From: Minicystis rosea
GTDB taxonomy: Bacteria; Myxococcota_A; Polyangia; Polyangiales; Polyangiaceae
Length of the DNA stretch: 64,000 nt
Direction of reading: 5' to 3'
NCBI GenBank assembly: GCA_001931535.1
Contig: CP016211.1
Coordinates: forward strand, 1,888,501 to 1,952,500
Position numbers and translations under genes: made by a program. This document shows positions 1 to 8,139 of this stretch, piece by piece; positions within the stretch are counted from its first letter, which is position 1, and the number at the start of each line of letters is the position of its first letter. A model generated the notes under the pieces. The model did no database searches. It was not told the origin of the DNA and saw only the letters and a program-made list of their open reading frames with translations.

Positions 1-74
1 AACCCAGCGCGCTGCGCTTCTCGCTCTCGTCGCGATGAGGCACAAGAAAAGCCGTCCGAGCCACGGAGGCGAGC

Positions 75-1247
75 ATGTCGGGTCTCGATCACGGCCTTTC
101 GCGATTTTCGTTCGAGCTTACCGAGGAGCAAACGATGGTGGCGCACGTCGCGCGCGACTTCGCGACGCGCCGCCTCGCGCCCGGCGCGGCCGAGCGCGAC
201 AAGACGGGCACGTTTCCGCTCGAAGAGGTGCGCGAGCTCGCGGCACTCGGCCTGCACGCCATGAAGGTGCCCGCCGCCGACGGCGGCGCCGGCACCGACA
301 ACGTGGGCTACGTGCTCGCGATGGAGGCCATCGCCTCCGCGTGCGCGTCGACGGCGGTCGTGCTCGCGTCCAGCAACCTCACCGCGAAGCTGCTTTGCGA
401 TCACGCCTCCGCCGAGCAGAAGGCGCGCTGGCTGCGGCCCTACGTCGAAGGCAAGCTCGGGCCCGCGAGCTTCGCGTTGAGCGAGCCCGGCTGCGGCTCC
501 GACGCGGCCGCGCTCACCACACGCGCGCGCCTCGACGGTGACACGTGGATCCTCGACGGCGAGAAGATGTGGATCACGAGCGGGACGCAGGCCGGCATTC
601 ACCTCGTCTTCGCGCGCACCGACGGCCCCGGGCGCGACGGCATCAGCGCCTTCGTGGTCGAGCGCGGGACGCCGGGCCTCGTCGTCGGCAAGGAAGAGGA
701 CAAGATGGGCCAGCGCGCCTCCGGCACCGCCGCCCTTCATTTCGAGGGCTGCCGCGTGCCCGCGGCGAACCTCGTCGGCCGGCGCGGCGGCGGCTACTCC
801 ATCGCGCTCTCCTCGCTCGGCGCGGGCCGCGTGGGCATCGCCGCGCTCTCCATCGGCCTCGCCGAGGCCGCGCTCGCCCAAGGCCTCGGCTATGGGCGCG
901 AGCGCAAGGCCTTCGGTCAGGCGCTCGTCGACTTCCAGAACACCCAATTCGTGCTGGCCGATTGCCGCATGGAGCTCGACGCCGCCTGGCTCTTGATGCT
1001 GCGCGCCGCGCGCCTCCTCGACGCCGGCGATCGCGCCGTCGCGGAGACGAGCATCGCCAAGCTCTACGCCTCCGAAGCCGCCGGTCGCATCATCGACCGC
1101 ATGGTGCAGCTCCATGGTGGTTACGGCTACTCGCGCGACTACACCATCGAACGCCTCTACCGCGACGCACGCGTGACCCGCATCTACGAAGGCACGAGCG
1201 AAGTGCAGCGGCTCGTGATCGCCCGCGAGATGCTGAAGAGCGGGTGA
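75..1247 (+). CDS. Acyl-CoA dehydrogenase
   Basis: FAD-dependent enzyme that introduces the trans-2 double bond in acyl-CoA thioesters during fatty-acid or branched amino-acid breakdown in the cytoplasm. At 390 residues it has the usual family length. Visible are the SEPGCGSDAA flavin/substrate signature near residue 135, GEKMWITSG near 160, a YGRERKAFGQ segment in the C-terminal helical domain, and YEGTSEVQ at about 371-378, whose Glu is the family catalytic base. GGAG lies about 6 bases before the ATG and fits the start. Substrate chain length cannot be read from sequence; short-chain or isovaleryl-type enzymes are closest by motif. It stands alone here, convergent with the next gene. Confidence 0.93.
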   Translation: MSGLDHGLSRFSFELTEEQTMVAHVARDFATRRLAPGAAERDKTGTFPLEEVRELAALGLHAMKVPAADGGAGTDNVGYVLAMEAIASACASTAVVLASSNLTAKLLCDHASAEQKARWLRPYVEGKLGPASFALSEPGCGSDAAALTTRARLDGDTWILDGEKMWITSGTQAGIHLVFARTDGPGRDGISAFVVERGTPGLVVGKEEDKMGQRASGTAALHFEGCRVPAANLVGRRGGGYSIALSSLGAGRVGIAALSIGLAEAALAQGLGYGRERKAFGQALVDFQNTQFVLADCRMELDAAWLLMLRAARLLDAGDRAVAETSIAKLYASEAAGRIIDRMVQLHGGYGYSRDYTIERLYRDARVTRIYEGTSEVQRLVIAREMLKSG

Positions 1248-1288
1248 GGCGTTCGGTGTCTTGGTGGAGATTTCAACGCCAAGGCCTC

Positions 1289-1331
1289 ACGGCACGACAA
1301 GGCATCTTGGAAATGCCTCGTTGCGTGCCGT
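1289..1331. terminator. Hairpin between convergent genes
   Basis: Arms 1289-1305 (ACGGCACGACAAGGCAT) and 1313-1331 (ATGCCTCGTTGCGTGCCGT) pair over about 15 positions with a small bulge and a 7-base loop. The element sits between two convergent genes and could end both transcripts. There is no T-tract, so this is inferred from position and pairing only. Confidence 0.4.
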
Positions 1332-1377
1332 CATGCGCTTCGAGGAGGCGCAGAATCGATGTCTGCGACAGCCATTC

Positions 1378-2340
1378 TCACTTCGGGGGCGGAATGGGGA
1401 TGTTCTGCGCGGCGAGGCGGAAGATGAGATAGGCGCGGAACGTGTTGCTGCCCGTGGAGTGGAACGCGTCGGTGACGCCGCCGGGGTTGTACCACATCCA
1501 GCGGGCGGCCGGGTCGATCGAGCCCGGCGTGGGCGTGTCGCCCGTGGGGCAGGTGGGGGGAAAAGTGCCGCCGGGCGTGGGATCGTTGGCTTCGCCGACA
1601 GCCAACGTGCCGACGGCGTTGTTCGTCATTGCGCCGGCGCCGTTCACCCAACCGGCGCTGGTGGTCGCGGGATCGCCGGTGCCGTCGTTGCAGATGCCGA
1701 TTTGAACGTTGATGTCCGCCTGGGAGGGGCCGGTTTGGCTCGAGCTCAGGTTGATGCCGGTGGCGCACACTTCGAACTTCGGATCTCCGGTGTAGAGCGG
1801 CGTGCCGCCGGTGCGGAGGAACTGGCCGAGCACGCCTTGGGTCACCGAGAGATCATCCCACGTGACGATGTAGAGATAGGCCGTGGGCGGCGCGTCGGCG
1901 GCGGGGATGACGTAGGTCTCCGGGCCTTCGCCGCAATTGAAGATCTGCCCGGCCGTCTGCGCGCGCGTCCCCTGCGTGAAATGCGTGATGCCCTTCGCGT
2001 CGCCGTAACCGAAGCTGTAGGCGTTGTCGGCGGTGATGACGACCTCGACATCGGTCATCGGCACCTCGGGGCTGCCACCAGTTCCACTGCCGATCCCAAT
2101 GGAGCCACCGATGCCGATGTCCATGCCGCCGGCGCCGCCCTTGCCGCTGCTCGACGACGAGGACGTCGCTCCGCCGAACCCCGTGCCGCTGGAGCCTCCG
2201 CTGCCCGTCGTCGACGCGGTGGATGCGCTGCACGCCGGGACCGCGAGGAGGGCGGCACCGAGCAGGATCATCCAGCGAGCATGACGTTGCGAAGGCGAAG
2301 AAGGAGCGTTGAAGGATTGCATCATGGGCAAGCTCGACAT
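1378..2340 (-). CDS. Secreted Gly/Ser-rich lipoprotein, unknown function
   Basis: 320-residue protein with a lipoprotein signal peptide: a hydrophobic stretch MILLGAALLAVPAC places the lipobox Cys near residue 37. A low-complexity Ser/Gly/Thr linker (about residues 38-85) follows, then a globular domain rich in Asp, Gly and aromatic residues with several Cys, ending in IPIPPPK. The layout matches the large class of myxobacterial surface lipoproteins with a flexible stalk; no catalytic motif was recognised. The start is uncertain: there are in-frame ATGs at residues 1, 6, 7 and 24, and no convincing Shine-Dalgarno selects among them. The stop is convergent with the acyl-CoA dehydrogenase. Confidence 0.7.
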   Translation of the reverse strand: MSSLPMMQSFNAPSSPSQRHARWMILLGAALLAVPACSASTASTTGSGGSSGTGFGGATSSSSSSGKGGAGGMDIGIGGSIGIGSGTGGSPEVPMTDVEVVITADNAYSFGYGDAKGITHFTQGTRAQTAGQIFNCGEGPETYVIPAADAPPTAYLYIVTWDDLSVTQGVLGQFLRTGGTPLYTGDPKFEVCATGINLSSSQTGPSQADINVQIGICNDGTGDPATTSAGWVNGAGAMTNNAVGTLAVGEANDPTPGGTFPPTCPTGDTPTPGSIDPAARWMWYNPGGVTDAFHSTGSNTFRAYLIFRLAAQNIPIPPPK

Positions 2341-2750
2341 TTATCACAATCATCCGCCGACTGTCGGCGCGCTCACGCTCTGGGACCGCGACCTGCCGGG
2401 GAGTCATGACGGTGTCGTGCAAAAGGGACAGGCTCGTGATTTTCGGCCTGCTCCAGGCACGCGTGATCTTCCGGCCCGCGGCGCGACGCGAAGGAGCGGT
2501 GAGGCGAGGGCGCGTCTCGAGATGTGTCGATAATTGCTGCCACGCGCCCCGCCGCTTCGGTTGGCCTTCCTCAAAATCGCCGAGGATTCCTCGGTCGGCC
2601 GCCCTAACGGCGGGCGCTCGCGACGCAATTATCGACACATCTTCAGCCTCGATGGGGTGACCGTCGCGGGCGGGGGCGCGTCGTGGATGCGGGGCTCGTG
2701 CCGCGGAACCGCTCCCATATCGTCACGGTGCTGATAAGCTCCCGCCGCTC
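2341..2750. other. 410-bp intergenic region with an inverted-repeat-bounded segment
   Basis: The region lies between the start of the minus-strand lipoprotein and the first MlaE-type permease, so it should hold both promoters. Its clearest structure is a pair of perfect 17-bp inverted repeats (listed separately). I see no convincing reading frame; the short frames here have no ribosome site or family resemblance. Confidence 0.6.
2521..2641. repeat. 121-bp segment bounded by 17-bp perfect inverted repeats
   Basis: GATGTGTCGATAATTGC at 2521-2537 is the exact reverse complement of 2625-2641, with 87 bases between. The arms are more AT-rich than their surroundings. Options are a miniature inverted-repeat element, two opposed sites for one regulator, or a long-loop structure. 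No target-site duplication is visible at the outer edges, and no second copy was noticed in the window. Confidence 0.6.
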
Positions 2751-3581
2751 ATGACGACCGCCGCGGGCTCGCCCGCCGCCCCACTGAAACCGAAGGCGCC
2801 CGAGCCCTCGGGCCCCGCGCCGCTCGCCGCCGTGGGGGCTTCCTTTCTCGAGATCGCCGAGACGGTGGGGGCGATGGGCCTGCTCGGCGGCCAGGTGGCG
2901 CGCCGCCTCTTCACGCTCCGGCTCGACGGCGCCGAGGTGCTGCGATCGCTCTACAAAATGGGGGTCAAATCGATCCCCATCGTGATCGTCACCGCCCTCT
3001 TCACGGGCGTGATCATGGTGCTCCAGGCCGCGCCGCTGGTGCAGCGCCTCGGCGCGTACGGCTTGCTCGGCTGGGGCGCGGGCTTCGGCATCCTCCGCGA
3101 GATCGCGCCTCTCCTCACCGCGCTCATGATCAACGGCCGCGTCGGCGCCAACAACACCGCCGAGCTCGGCACCATGGTGGTCACCGAGCAGATCGACGCG
3201 CTCCGTGTCCTCGCCATCGATCCCATCGCGTTCCTCATCGCGCCGCGCGTGGTGGGGATGGTGTGCACGCTCTTCCTCGCCACCATCTTCGCCGACACGC
3301 TCGCGCTCCTCGGCGCGTCGCTCGCGGGGCACGCGCTGCTCGGCGTCCCGCCGGGGCTCTTCTACAACGGCCTCACGAGCGGTTTGCTCGGCATCGGCGA
3401 CGTCACCAGCGGTCTCGTGAAGAGCGTGGTCTTCGGTGTGGTGATGGCGCTGGCGAGCTGCCAATACGGCCTCGGGGTGAAGGGCGGCGCGCCCGGCGTG
3501 GGCCGCGCGGTCAACGCCACGGTGGTCGCCTCGGCCGCGGGCATCTTCGTCCTCGACTACTTCGTCTCGTTCACGCTCTAG
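2751..3581 (+). CDS. MlaE/YrbE-family ABC transporter permease (first of a pair)
   Basis: 276-residue inner-membrane permease of the MlaE/YrbE family, which moves phospholipids or other hydrophobic molecules between inner and outer membrane together with an MlaF-type ATPase and an MCE (MlaD-type) protein. The family core is clear: EIAPLLTALMINGRVGANN, then ELGTMVVTEQIDALRVL at about residues 140-155, and five or so hydrophobic segments. A Pro/Ala-rich cytoplasmic N-terminus of about 30 residues precedes the fold. Only 7 bases separate it from a second permease of the same family, so the two are co-transcribed. No ATPase or MCE gene is adjacent; those must be encoded elsewhere. Confidence 0.9.
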   Translation: MTTAAGSPAAPLKPKAPEPSGPAPLAAVGASFLEIAETVGAMGLLGGQVARRLFTLRLDGAEVLRSLYKMGVKSIPIVIVTALFTGVIMVLQAAPLVQRLGAYGLLGWGAGFGILREIAPLLTALMINGRVGANNTAELGTMVVTEQIDALRVLAIDPIAFLIAPRVVGMVCTLFLATIFADTLALLGASLAGHALLGVPPGLFYNGLTSGLLGIGDVTSGLVKSVVFGVVMALASCQYGLGVKGGAPGVGRAVNATVVASAAGIFVLDYFVSFTL

Positions 3582-3588
3582 GCGATCG

Positions 3589-4446
3589 ATGTCCGAAGCC
3601 CACGCCGATCATGCCCCGGAAAGCGTCTCCGCCGCTGAGCTCAGGGACGACTACAGCCCCGAGCCCACGGGCCCCGCGTGGGTCGGCGCGCGCGCCATCG
3701 AGCTCGTCAAGGTCGGCTTCGAGCTCTACTCCGTCTTCGTCCGCACGCTCTATTACTGCTTCCGCGGCCGGCGCGAGCGCGGCGCCGTGCTCGCGCAGAT
3801 GCACGAGATTGGCAATCGCTCGCTCTTCTTTCTCAGCGTGGTGATGGGCTTCATCGGGATGATCCTCGTCCTCCAGGCCGGCCTGCAGACGAAGCGTGTC
3901 CTCCCCGAGCTCTCCCTCCTCGGCGCCAACTACCTCGAGCTCCTCATCCGCGATCTCGCGGCCTCCATCGGCTCGCTCATGCTCGCCACGCGGGTCGGCG
4001 CCGGCATCGCCGCCGAGATCGGATCGATGGTCGTCACCGAGCAGGTCGATGCTCTCCGCATGTGCGCGGCCGATCCCATCGACTACCTGGTGAAGCCGCG
4101 CTTCATCGCCAGCCTCGTCATGACCACCGCGCTCGGCATCTGGTCGTGCGCCGTGGCCATCCTCACCGGGATGCTCACGGCCTACGTCATGTTCGATCTG
4201 AGCCCGCAGACGTTCTGGAACCTGAGCCTCGTGACCCACGGCGATCTCATCCTCGGGCTCACCAAGTGTGTCGCCTACGGCGCGGCCATCCCCGTGGTCA
4301 GCGGCCACTCGGGCCTCTCGACCTTCGGCGGATCGGAGGGCGTCGGCTGGGCGACGACGCGCGCCGTGGTCAACTCGTCCCTCGCCGTCATCGTCCTCGA
4401 CATGCTCATCTCCGGCGCAGGGTTCTTCATCTTTCCCAAGGGTTAG
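3589..4446 (+). CDS. MlaE/YrbE-family ABC transporter permease (second of a pair)
   Basis: 285-residue second MlaE-type permease, with the same signature (ATRVGAGIAAEIGSMVVTEQ, then VDALRM) and multiple membrane segments, including SLFFLSVVMGFIGMILVLQ. It diverges strongly from the upstream copy and carries a longer acidic N-terminus. By analogy with paired YrbEA/YrbEB permeases of actinobacterial Mce systems, the two products could form a heterodimeric channel; this is inference from gene pairing. No MlaF or MCE partner lies next to it. Confidence 0.9.
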   Translation: MSEAHADHAPESVSAAELRDDYSPEPTGPAWVGARAIELVKVGFELYSVFVRTLYYCFRGRRERGAVLAQMHEIGNRSLFFLSVVMGFIGMILVLQAGLQTKRVLPELSLLGANYLELLIRDLAASIGSLMLATRVGAGIAAEIGSMVVTEQVDALRMCAADPIDYLVKPRFIASLVMTTALGIWSCAVAILTGMLTAYVMFDLSPQTFWNLSLVTHGDLILGLTKCVAYGAAIPVVSGHSGLSTFGGSEGVGWATTRAVVNSSLAVIVLDMLISGAGFFIFPKG

Positions 4447-4536
4447 CGTCGCGCCGGCAGGCGCGCCCCAGGCGCGATGAGGGCACGGCTCGCGTGCGCG
4501 GTGAACCGCGGCGTCGCCCTGGTGTACCCTCGGCAC

Positions 4537-5811
4537 ATGACGCGCCGGATAGTTGCTGCTCAAACGATCGCGATCACCCTGGCTTTGCCGGTCGCCGGTT
4601 GCGGCGAGGTCTCGAAGCTCGATGGGTGGGTCCAGCACTTCAACGCCATCCACCACTACGACGACACCTCCAATGTCGTGACCACCCACGGAATCGGCTC
4701 CGATCAGGCGGGGGACATCGTCTTCACCGGCCTCCTCGAGACGCCGATCTCGTTCGGGGCCGCGCCGATCGGCACGGCCGGGGCCGCCAACATGTTCCTC
4801 GTGAAGCTCGACGCGAACGGCAAGTTCGTGTGGAACGTCGCGAGCGCTCCGCTCGATGAAAAGGGCGCCGTCACCGCGCACGCGCTCACCGTGAGCGCCG
4901 CGGGCGACATCCACGTCGCCGGTGGTTGGGCAGGGAAGGTGACGCTCGGCGGCGATCCCTTGCCGGAGGGCGAAGGCTTCGGCGCCTACGTGGCCAAGTA
5001 CGACAGCGCCGGGCAGCATGTTTGGGACGTCGGCATCCTGTCCGTCGGTGGCACCGATGAAGGCTTTGCCGTGCGCCCCGTCGGCGTGGTCGGCCTCGCC
5101 GAGCGCGAAGGGCAGGGGCTCGCCCTCGTATCGCAATGCCAGCACGGCGCGCGCGTGGGCAGCATCGAGCTCGCCGGCACGAAGCAGCGCGGCCTCTGCA
5201 CCTTCGCTTTGGATCCCGAGGGAAAGCCGCTCTGGGGCAACCGCATCGACGCGCACTACGAGGCCGATACGCCGACCGCGCGCATCGCCTTCGATCCGCA
5301 GGGCAACGTGATCGTCGGCGGCTTGCGCGACGGCGCCTCCAGCGTCGAGGCCTTCGCGCGCAAGCTCGACGCGAACGGCAAAGAGATCTGGCTCGTCGCC
5401 TTCGGCGAAGGCGAGCAGACCTTCGACGGCCTCGTGGTCGACGAGAGCGGCGACGTGCTCGTGGCCGGCTCGAGCGCCGATGGAAGCAGCGTCGATCGCC
5501 GTGTCCGCAAGATCTCCGCCGAAGGCAAGATGCTTTGGGAGCGCAGCGTCGACGGCGTCGTCGGCCTCGACATCGGCGCGAAGGACGGCCTCCTCATCGC
5601 CTCCTCCGAGCCGTCGGGCCAATACGATTATCGACCCATCTTCCTCACCGCCGACGCCGCCGGCGATCAAACCTCGGAGGCCCTCGTCAACGAGCTCTGG
5701 CTGCCTTCGCGCGTCCGCTGGTACGGCGATGGAAGCTTCCTGACCTGCGGCAATCGCACGCTGTGGCCCGAAATCGTCGTGGGCCGGCAGCGCTTCGTCG
5801 CCCCGCAATGA
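4537..5811 (+). CDS. Predicted beta-propeller-like lipoprotein
   Basis: 424 residues. The chosen ATG gives a short lipoprotein signal, MTRRIVAAQTIAITLALPVAGC, with lipobox Cys at residue 22; an upstream in-frame ATG at 4477 would spoil the signal peptide. The mature part repeats a pattern of Asp-Gly-Asn/Ala-Gly-Asp followed by a hydrophobic strand, for example KLDANGKFVWNVA, KYDSAGQHVWDVG and KLDANGKEIWLVAFG. This is typical of SBBP/PQQ-like beta-propeller blades. It is probably a surface or periplasmic scaffold with no enzymatic motif. The signal-peptide codons contain one copy of the dispersed palindrome (4549-4568). Confidence 0.75.
   Translation: MTRRIVAAQTIAITLALPVAGCGEVSKLDGWVQHFNAIHHYDDTSNVVTTHGIGSDQAGDIVFTGLLETPISFGAAPIGTAGAANMFLVKLDANGKFVWNVASAPLDEKGAVTAHALTVSAAGDIHVAGGWAGKVTLGGDPLPEGEGFGAYVAKYDSAGQHVWDVGILSVGGTDEGFAVRPVGVVGLAEREGQGLALVSQCQHGARVGSIELAGTKQRGLCTFALDPEGKPLWGNRIDAHYEADTPTARIAFDPQGNVIVGGLRDGASSVEAFARKLDANGKEIWLVAFGEGEQTFDGLVVDESGDVLVAGSSADGSSVDRRVRKISAEGKMLWERSVDGVVGLDIGAKDGLLIASSEPSGQYDYRPIFLTADAAGDQTSEALVNELWLPSRVRWYGDGSFLTCGNRTLWPEIVVGRQRFVAPQ
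4549..4568 (+). repeat. Dispersed palindromic repeat, copy A (diverged)
   Basis: ATAGTTGCTGCTCAAACGAT is related to the repeat at 22830 (ATCGTTGGAGCTCAAACGAT), differing at 3 of 20 positions. It lies inside the signal-peptide codons of the lipoprotein gene, where it encodes IVAAQTI. Confidence 0.5.
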
Positions 5812-5915
5812 CAAGGCGGCTCAAGGCTCCGCGTCGCAGCGTTCACCTCGAGCCTCGCGCATCACGCGCTCAAACGGCTCCAATCACGATGGGCCCGCGA
5901 TCGGCCCCAAACCCC

Positions 5916-5979
5916 GGGCCGGACAGGCCGGCCCTCGATCGACTCCCCGAAGCTATGGATCAAGGGCCGCTTGCGGCCC
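5916..5979. terminator. Two hairpins in a convergent intergenic gap
   Basis: GGGCCGG/CCGGCCC (5916-5922 with 5928-5934) and GGGCCG/CGGCCC (5964-5969 with 5974-5979) can each fold into a short GC hairpin. They lie between the end of the propeller lipoprotein and the end of the convergent GIDE-like gene. There is no T-tract, so a terminator role is inferred from location. Confidence 0.35.
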
Positions 5980-5993
5980 CATTGTGACCACCA

Positions 5994-6833
5994 TCAAGTC
6001 GCGTGCGCTGCAGCCTCGCTGGGCGCCGTCGCGCGCTTCCACGTGCCGCGCACGGGCGTGCGGCTGGGCGTGAGGATGGCGTCGCGCACCGCCGTACCCG
6101 CGGGCTGCACGAGGAGGAAGTATCCGAGGCAGAGCGCGCCGCCGATGGTGCTCACGCGCCCGAACACCGGCGGCCACAGCGCGACGGCCGTGCACGCGGC
6201 CGCCAAGAGCAGCTCGGCCGCGATGAACGCGCCGGCGAGCGCCGCCTTGCGCGCGACGACGGCGCGCGGATCGATGGTGGCCACGAGCATCTCGCCGACC
6301 GCGGTCGGCCCGATCGTGCGCGCTCCGTCGACATCCTCGACGCGGCCGTACACGAAGACCTCGTCCGCCGCCGGCCCGACCTTGGCCTCGATCACCCGCG
6401 AAAACCCGCGCGCTTTGCGTGCCGAGGTGAACGCCTCGTCGAACGCCGACGCCGACGTGCAAGCCGCCGCCTTCGCGAGCTCGTCGGCCGAGAGCCACAC
6501 CTCCGCTTTGGTGTGAGGCGCGATCGCAATCGACGTGCCCTCCGCGGAGAGCGAACCGCCGAGCGCTTCGCCTTCGGCTTTGCGATCGTGGAACACGATG
6601 GCATCCTCGCCCTCGACGGCGCGGCCGACCTGATCGATCCGTTGCACTGCGACCGCGCCTTCTGCGACGCGCCCGCGCACGAGCCCTTCGCCGGTGCCCG
6701 CCCCGAGGAGCCGCATCTCGCTGCGACGGCGCAGGAGCTCACGCGCCTGCTTCCACGTTGCGGCCGCGACCAAGAGCGTGTTGACCCAAAGGATCCAGAG
6801 GGCCAAGAGGCCCATGATCTCGTTCGTCAGCAT
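5994..6833 (-). CDS. GIDE-domain-like membrane protein
   Basis: 279 residues with an N-terminal membrane segment (GLLALWILWVNTLLVAAA), a soluble middle part and two closely spaced hydrophobic segments near residues 195-245. The middle region (GxVRGRV, a repeated VxGRVED-type strand, and conserved small/acidic spacing) resembles the GIDE domain of MUL1-type membrane proteins, but no RING finger is present. It starts 18 bases after the desaturase stop, so the two form an operon. A role in membrane lipid homeostasis is suggested by that partner only. The family assignment is tentative. Confidence 0.55.
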   Translation of the reverse strand: MLTNEIMGLLALWILWVNTLLVAAATWKQARELLRRRSEMRLLGAGTGEGLVRGRVAEGAVAVQRIDQVGRAVEGEDAIVFHDRKAEGEALGGSLSAEGTSIAIAPHTKAEVWLSADELAKAAACTSASAFDEAFTSARKARGFSRVIEAKVGPAADEVFVYGRVEDVDGARTIGPTAVGEMLVATIDPRAVVARKAALAGAFIAAELLLAAACTAVALWPPVFGRVSTIGGALCLGYFLLVQPAGTAVRDAILTPSRTPVRGTWKRATAPSEAAAHAT

Positions 6834-6851
6834 GTGTCCCCCGCGCGGCGA

Positions 6852-7805
6852 TTACGCGCTCGCGGCCTCGGCTTCGGCGCGTCGCACCTCGCGCGACGCG
6901 AGCTCGATCGTCCCCGCGCGCTGCTCGGCCACCGCCACGTCGCGCGCCTTCGGGCGCGCCGGATTGAAGAGGTACGTGCGCAGCAGGTAGAGCACCATGC
7001 TCGGCTCATCGAGCGATGGATCGATGCGCGGCACCACCTCGCGCCCGTGCGCCTCGTGCAGCACCGACCAATGCATCCCCGCGCGGTTGTGGTGGATGGT
7101 GTGGTAGCCGTTGTTGCACATGATCCAGTTGAAGCCGCGGCCCACGAAGTTGCGCGAGTGATTCCACTCGCTCTCCGTGTCGCAGCCGTCGTGTTGGATC
7201 AGGTTGATGCGGAGGATGCTGCGCGCCCCATAGACCTGCGGGATGACGATGAAGAACAGCGTCGTCCAGAAATCGTGCAGGGCGAGGAGCCCCGTGAGCC
7301 CGAAGGCGAAGACCAGCTCGACGCGGTATTGCCGCACGAAATTGCGCTTCCCCGCGCCAGCGAGCGCGGCCCAGCGCTGCACGCCTGCGAACGTGTTGGG
7401 CCCGGCCACGTTGGGGAAGTGGAGCAGGTTGAGGAGGTTCCACTTGAACGACACGTTGCTCGGCGCGGCCCAATCGGGCTGGCCGTCGTCGTCGAAATGG
7501 TGGTGCACCAAGTTGTGCGACGGGATGTTCGCCGACGCCGGATACAGCGAGCCGAAGCTCAACACGTACCGGAAGACGGCGTTCAGCGCGTCGCTGTGAA
7601 AGACCTTCTGGTGCAGGTGGTTGTGGATCACCACCGCATTGAGAAAGCTGAAGTAGCAGGCCGCCGCCAGGAACAGCACGTTCCGGCACGCGGGGACGAG
7701 GTACATGGACCCGAGCAGGGCCATGTAGACCGTGATGATGCCGATCTGACGCCATTCCGCCGGGTGCTTCACGAGCCACGGCGTTCTTCCCTCTGCCCTC
7801 TTCAC
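6852..7805 (-). CDS. Membrane fatty acid desaturase family protein
   Basis: 317-residue integral membrane di-iron enzyme. All three histidine boxes of the desaturase/hydroxylase superfamily are visible: HNHLH at 61-65, HNLVHHH at 97-103, and HTIHHN in the C-terminal third followed by HWSVLHEAH. Hydrophobic segments near 22-58 and in the middle anchor it. It would insert a double bond or hydroxyl into acyl chains or related lipids; the substrate is not readable. The start is a GTG with a GGAGAG-like site about 4 bases upstream. It is first in a two-gene operon and divergent from a second desaturase. Confidence 0.85.
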   Translation of the reverse strand: MKRAEGRTPWLVKHPAEWRQIGIITVYMALLGSMYLVPACRNVLFLAAACYFSFLNAVVIHNHLHQKVFHSDALNAVFRYVLSFGSLYPASANIPSHNLVHHHFDDDGQPDWAAPSNVSFKWNLLNLLHFPNVAGPNTFAGVQRWAALAGAGKRNFVRQYRVELVFAFGLTGLLALHDFWTTLFFIVIPQVYGARSILRINLIQHDGCDTESEWNHSRNFVGRGFNWIMCNNGYHTIHHNRAGMHWSVLHEAHGREVVPRIDPSLDEPSMVLYLLRTYLFNPARPKARDVAVAEQRAGTIELASREVRRAEAEAASA

Positions 7806-8139
7806 GGCTCTCCGCTTTATCAGAGTCGACCGTCATGGACAACGCCGGACGCGTCGAGCTTCCGACACCGCCAGCATTCGACCAGGGCGCGTAAGTACGT
7901 ACGCGGCCTCACCCGAACGCTCTCGCCGTGACGTCACGTACGGATGGGCGCGTAGCGTGATTCGCTGCCGCAACCTGCGGGCCAAGAACGTGCTGCTTCG
8001 TAGACGGCCCGGACGAAGTAAGGTATCCGACGACTAGGGTCAGGAGGATCCGCGGGGCGTGCGGGCTTCAAGAGGGAGCTCGTGATTGCTTCGTTCACGT
8101 GGCCAGCCGGCCCCCTACCGAAGAGAGAAGGAGACCGAG
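7806..8139. promoter_or_regulatory. Divergent intergenic region between two desaturase genes
   Basis: 334 bases separate the divergent desaturases. Two palindromes stand out: GCGTAAGTACGTACGC (7889-7904, 14 of 16 positions self-complementary) and GTGACGTCAC (7929-7938, perfect). Both share the ACGTAC/GACGT flavour, and an ACGTACGG follows the second. They are candidates for a shared operator controlling both directions; no promoter hexamers are clear. Confidence 0.35.

Noticed and set aside
3571..5814. 747-residue minus-strand frame
   Set aside because: It lies opposite the MlaE-type permease and the propeller lipoprotein; no signal, domain or ribosome site supports it.
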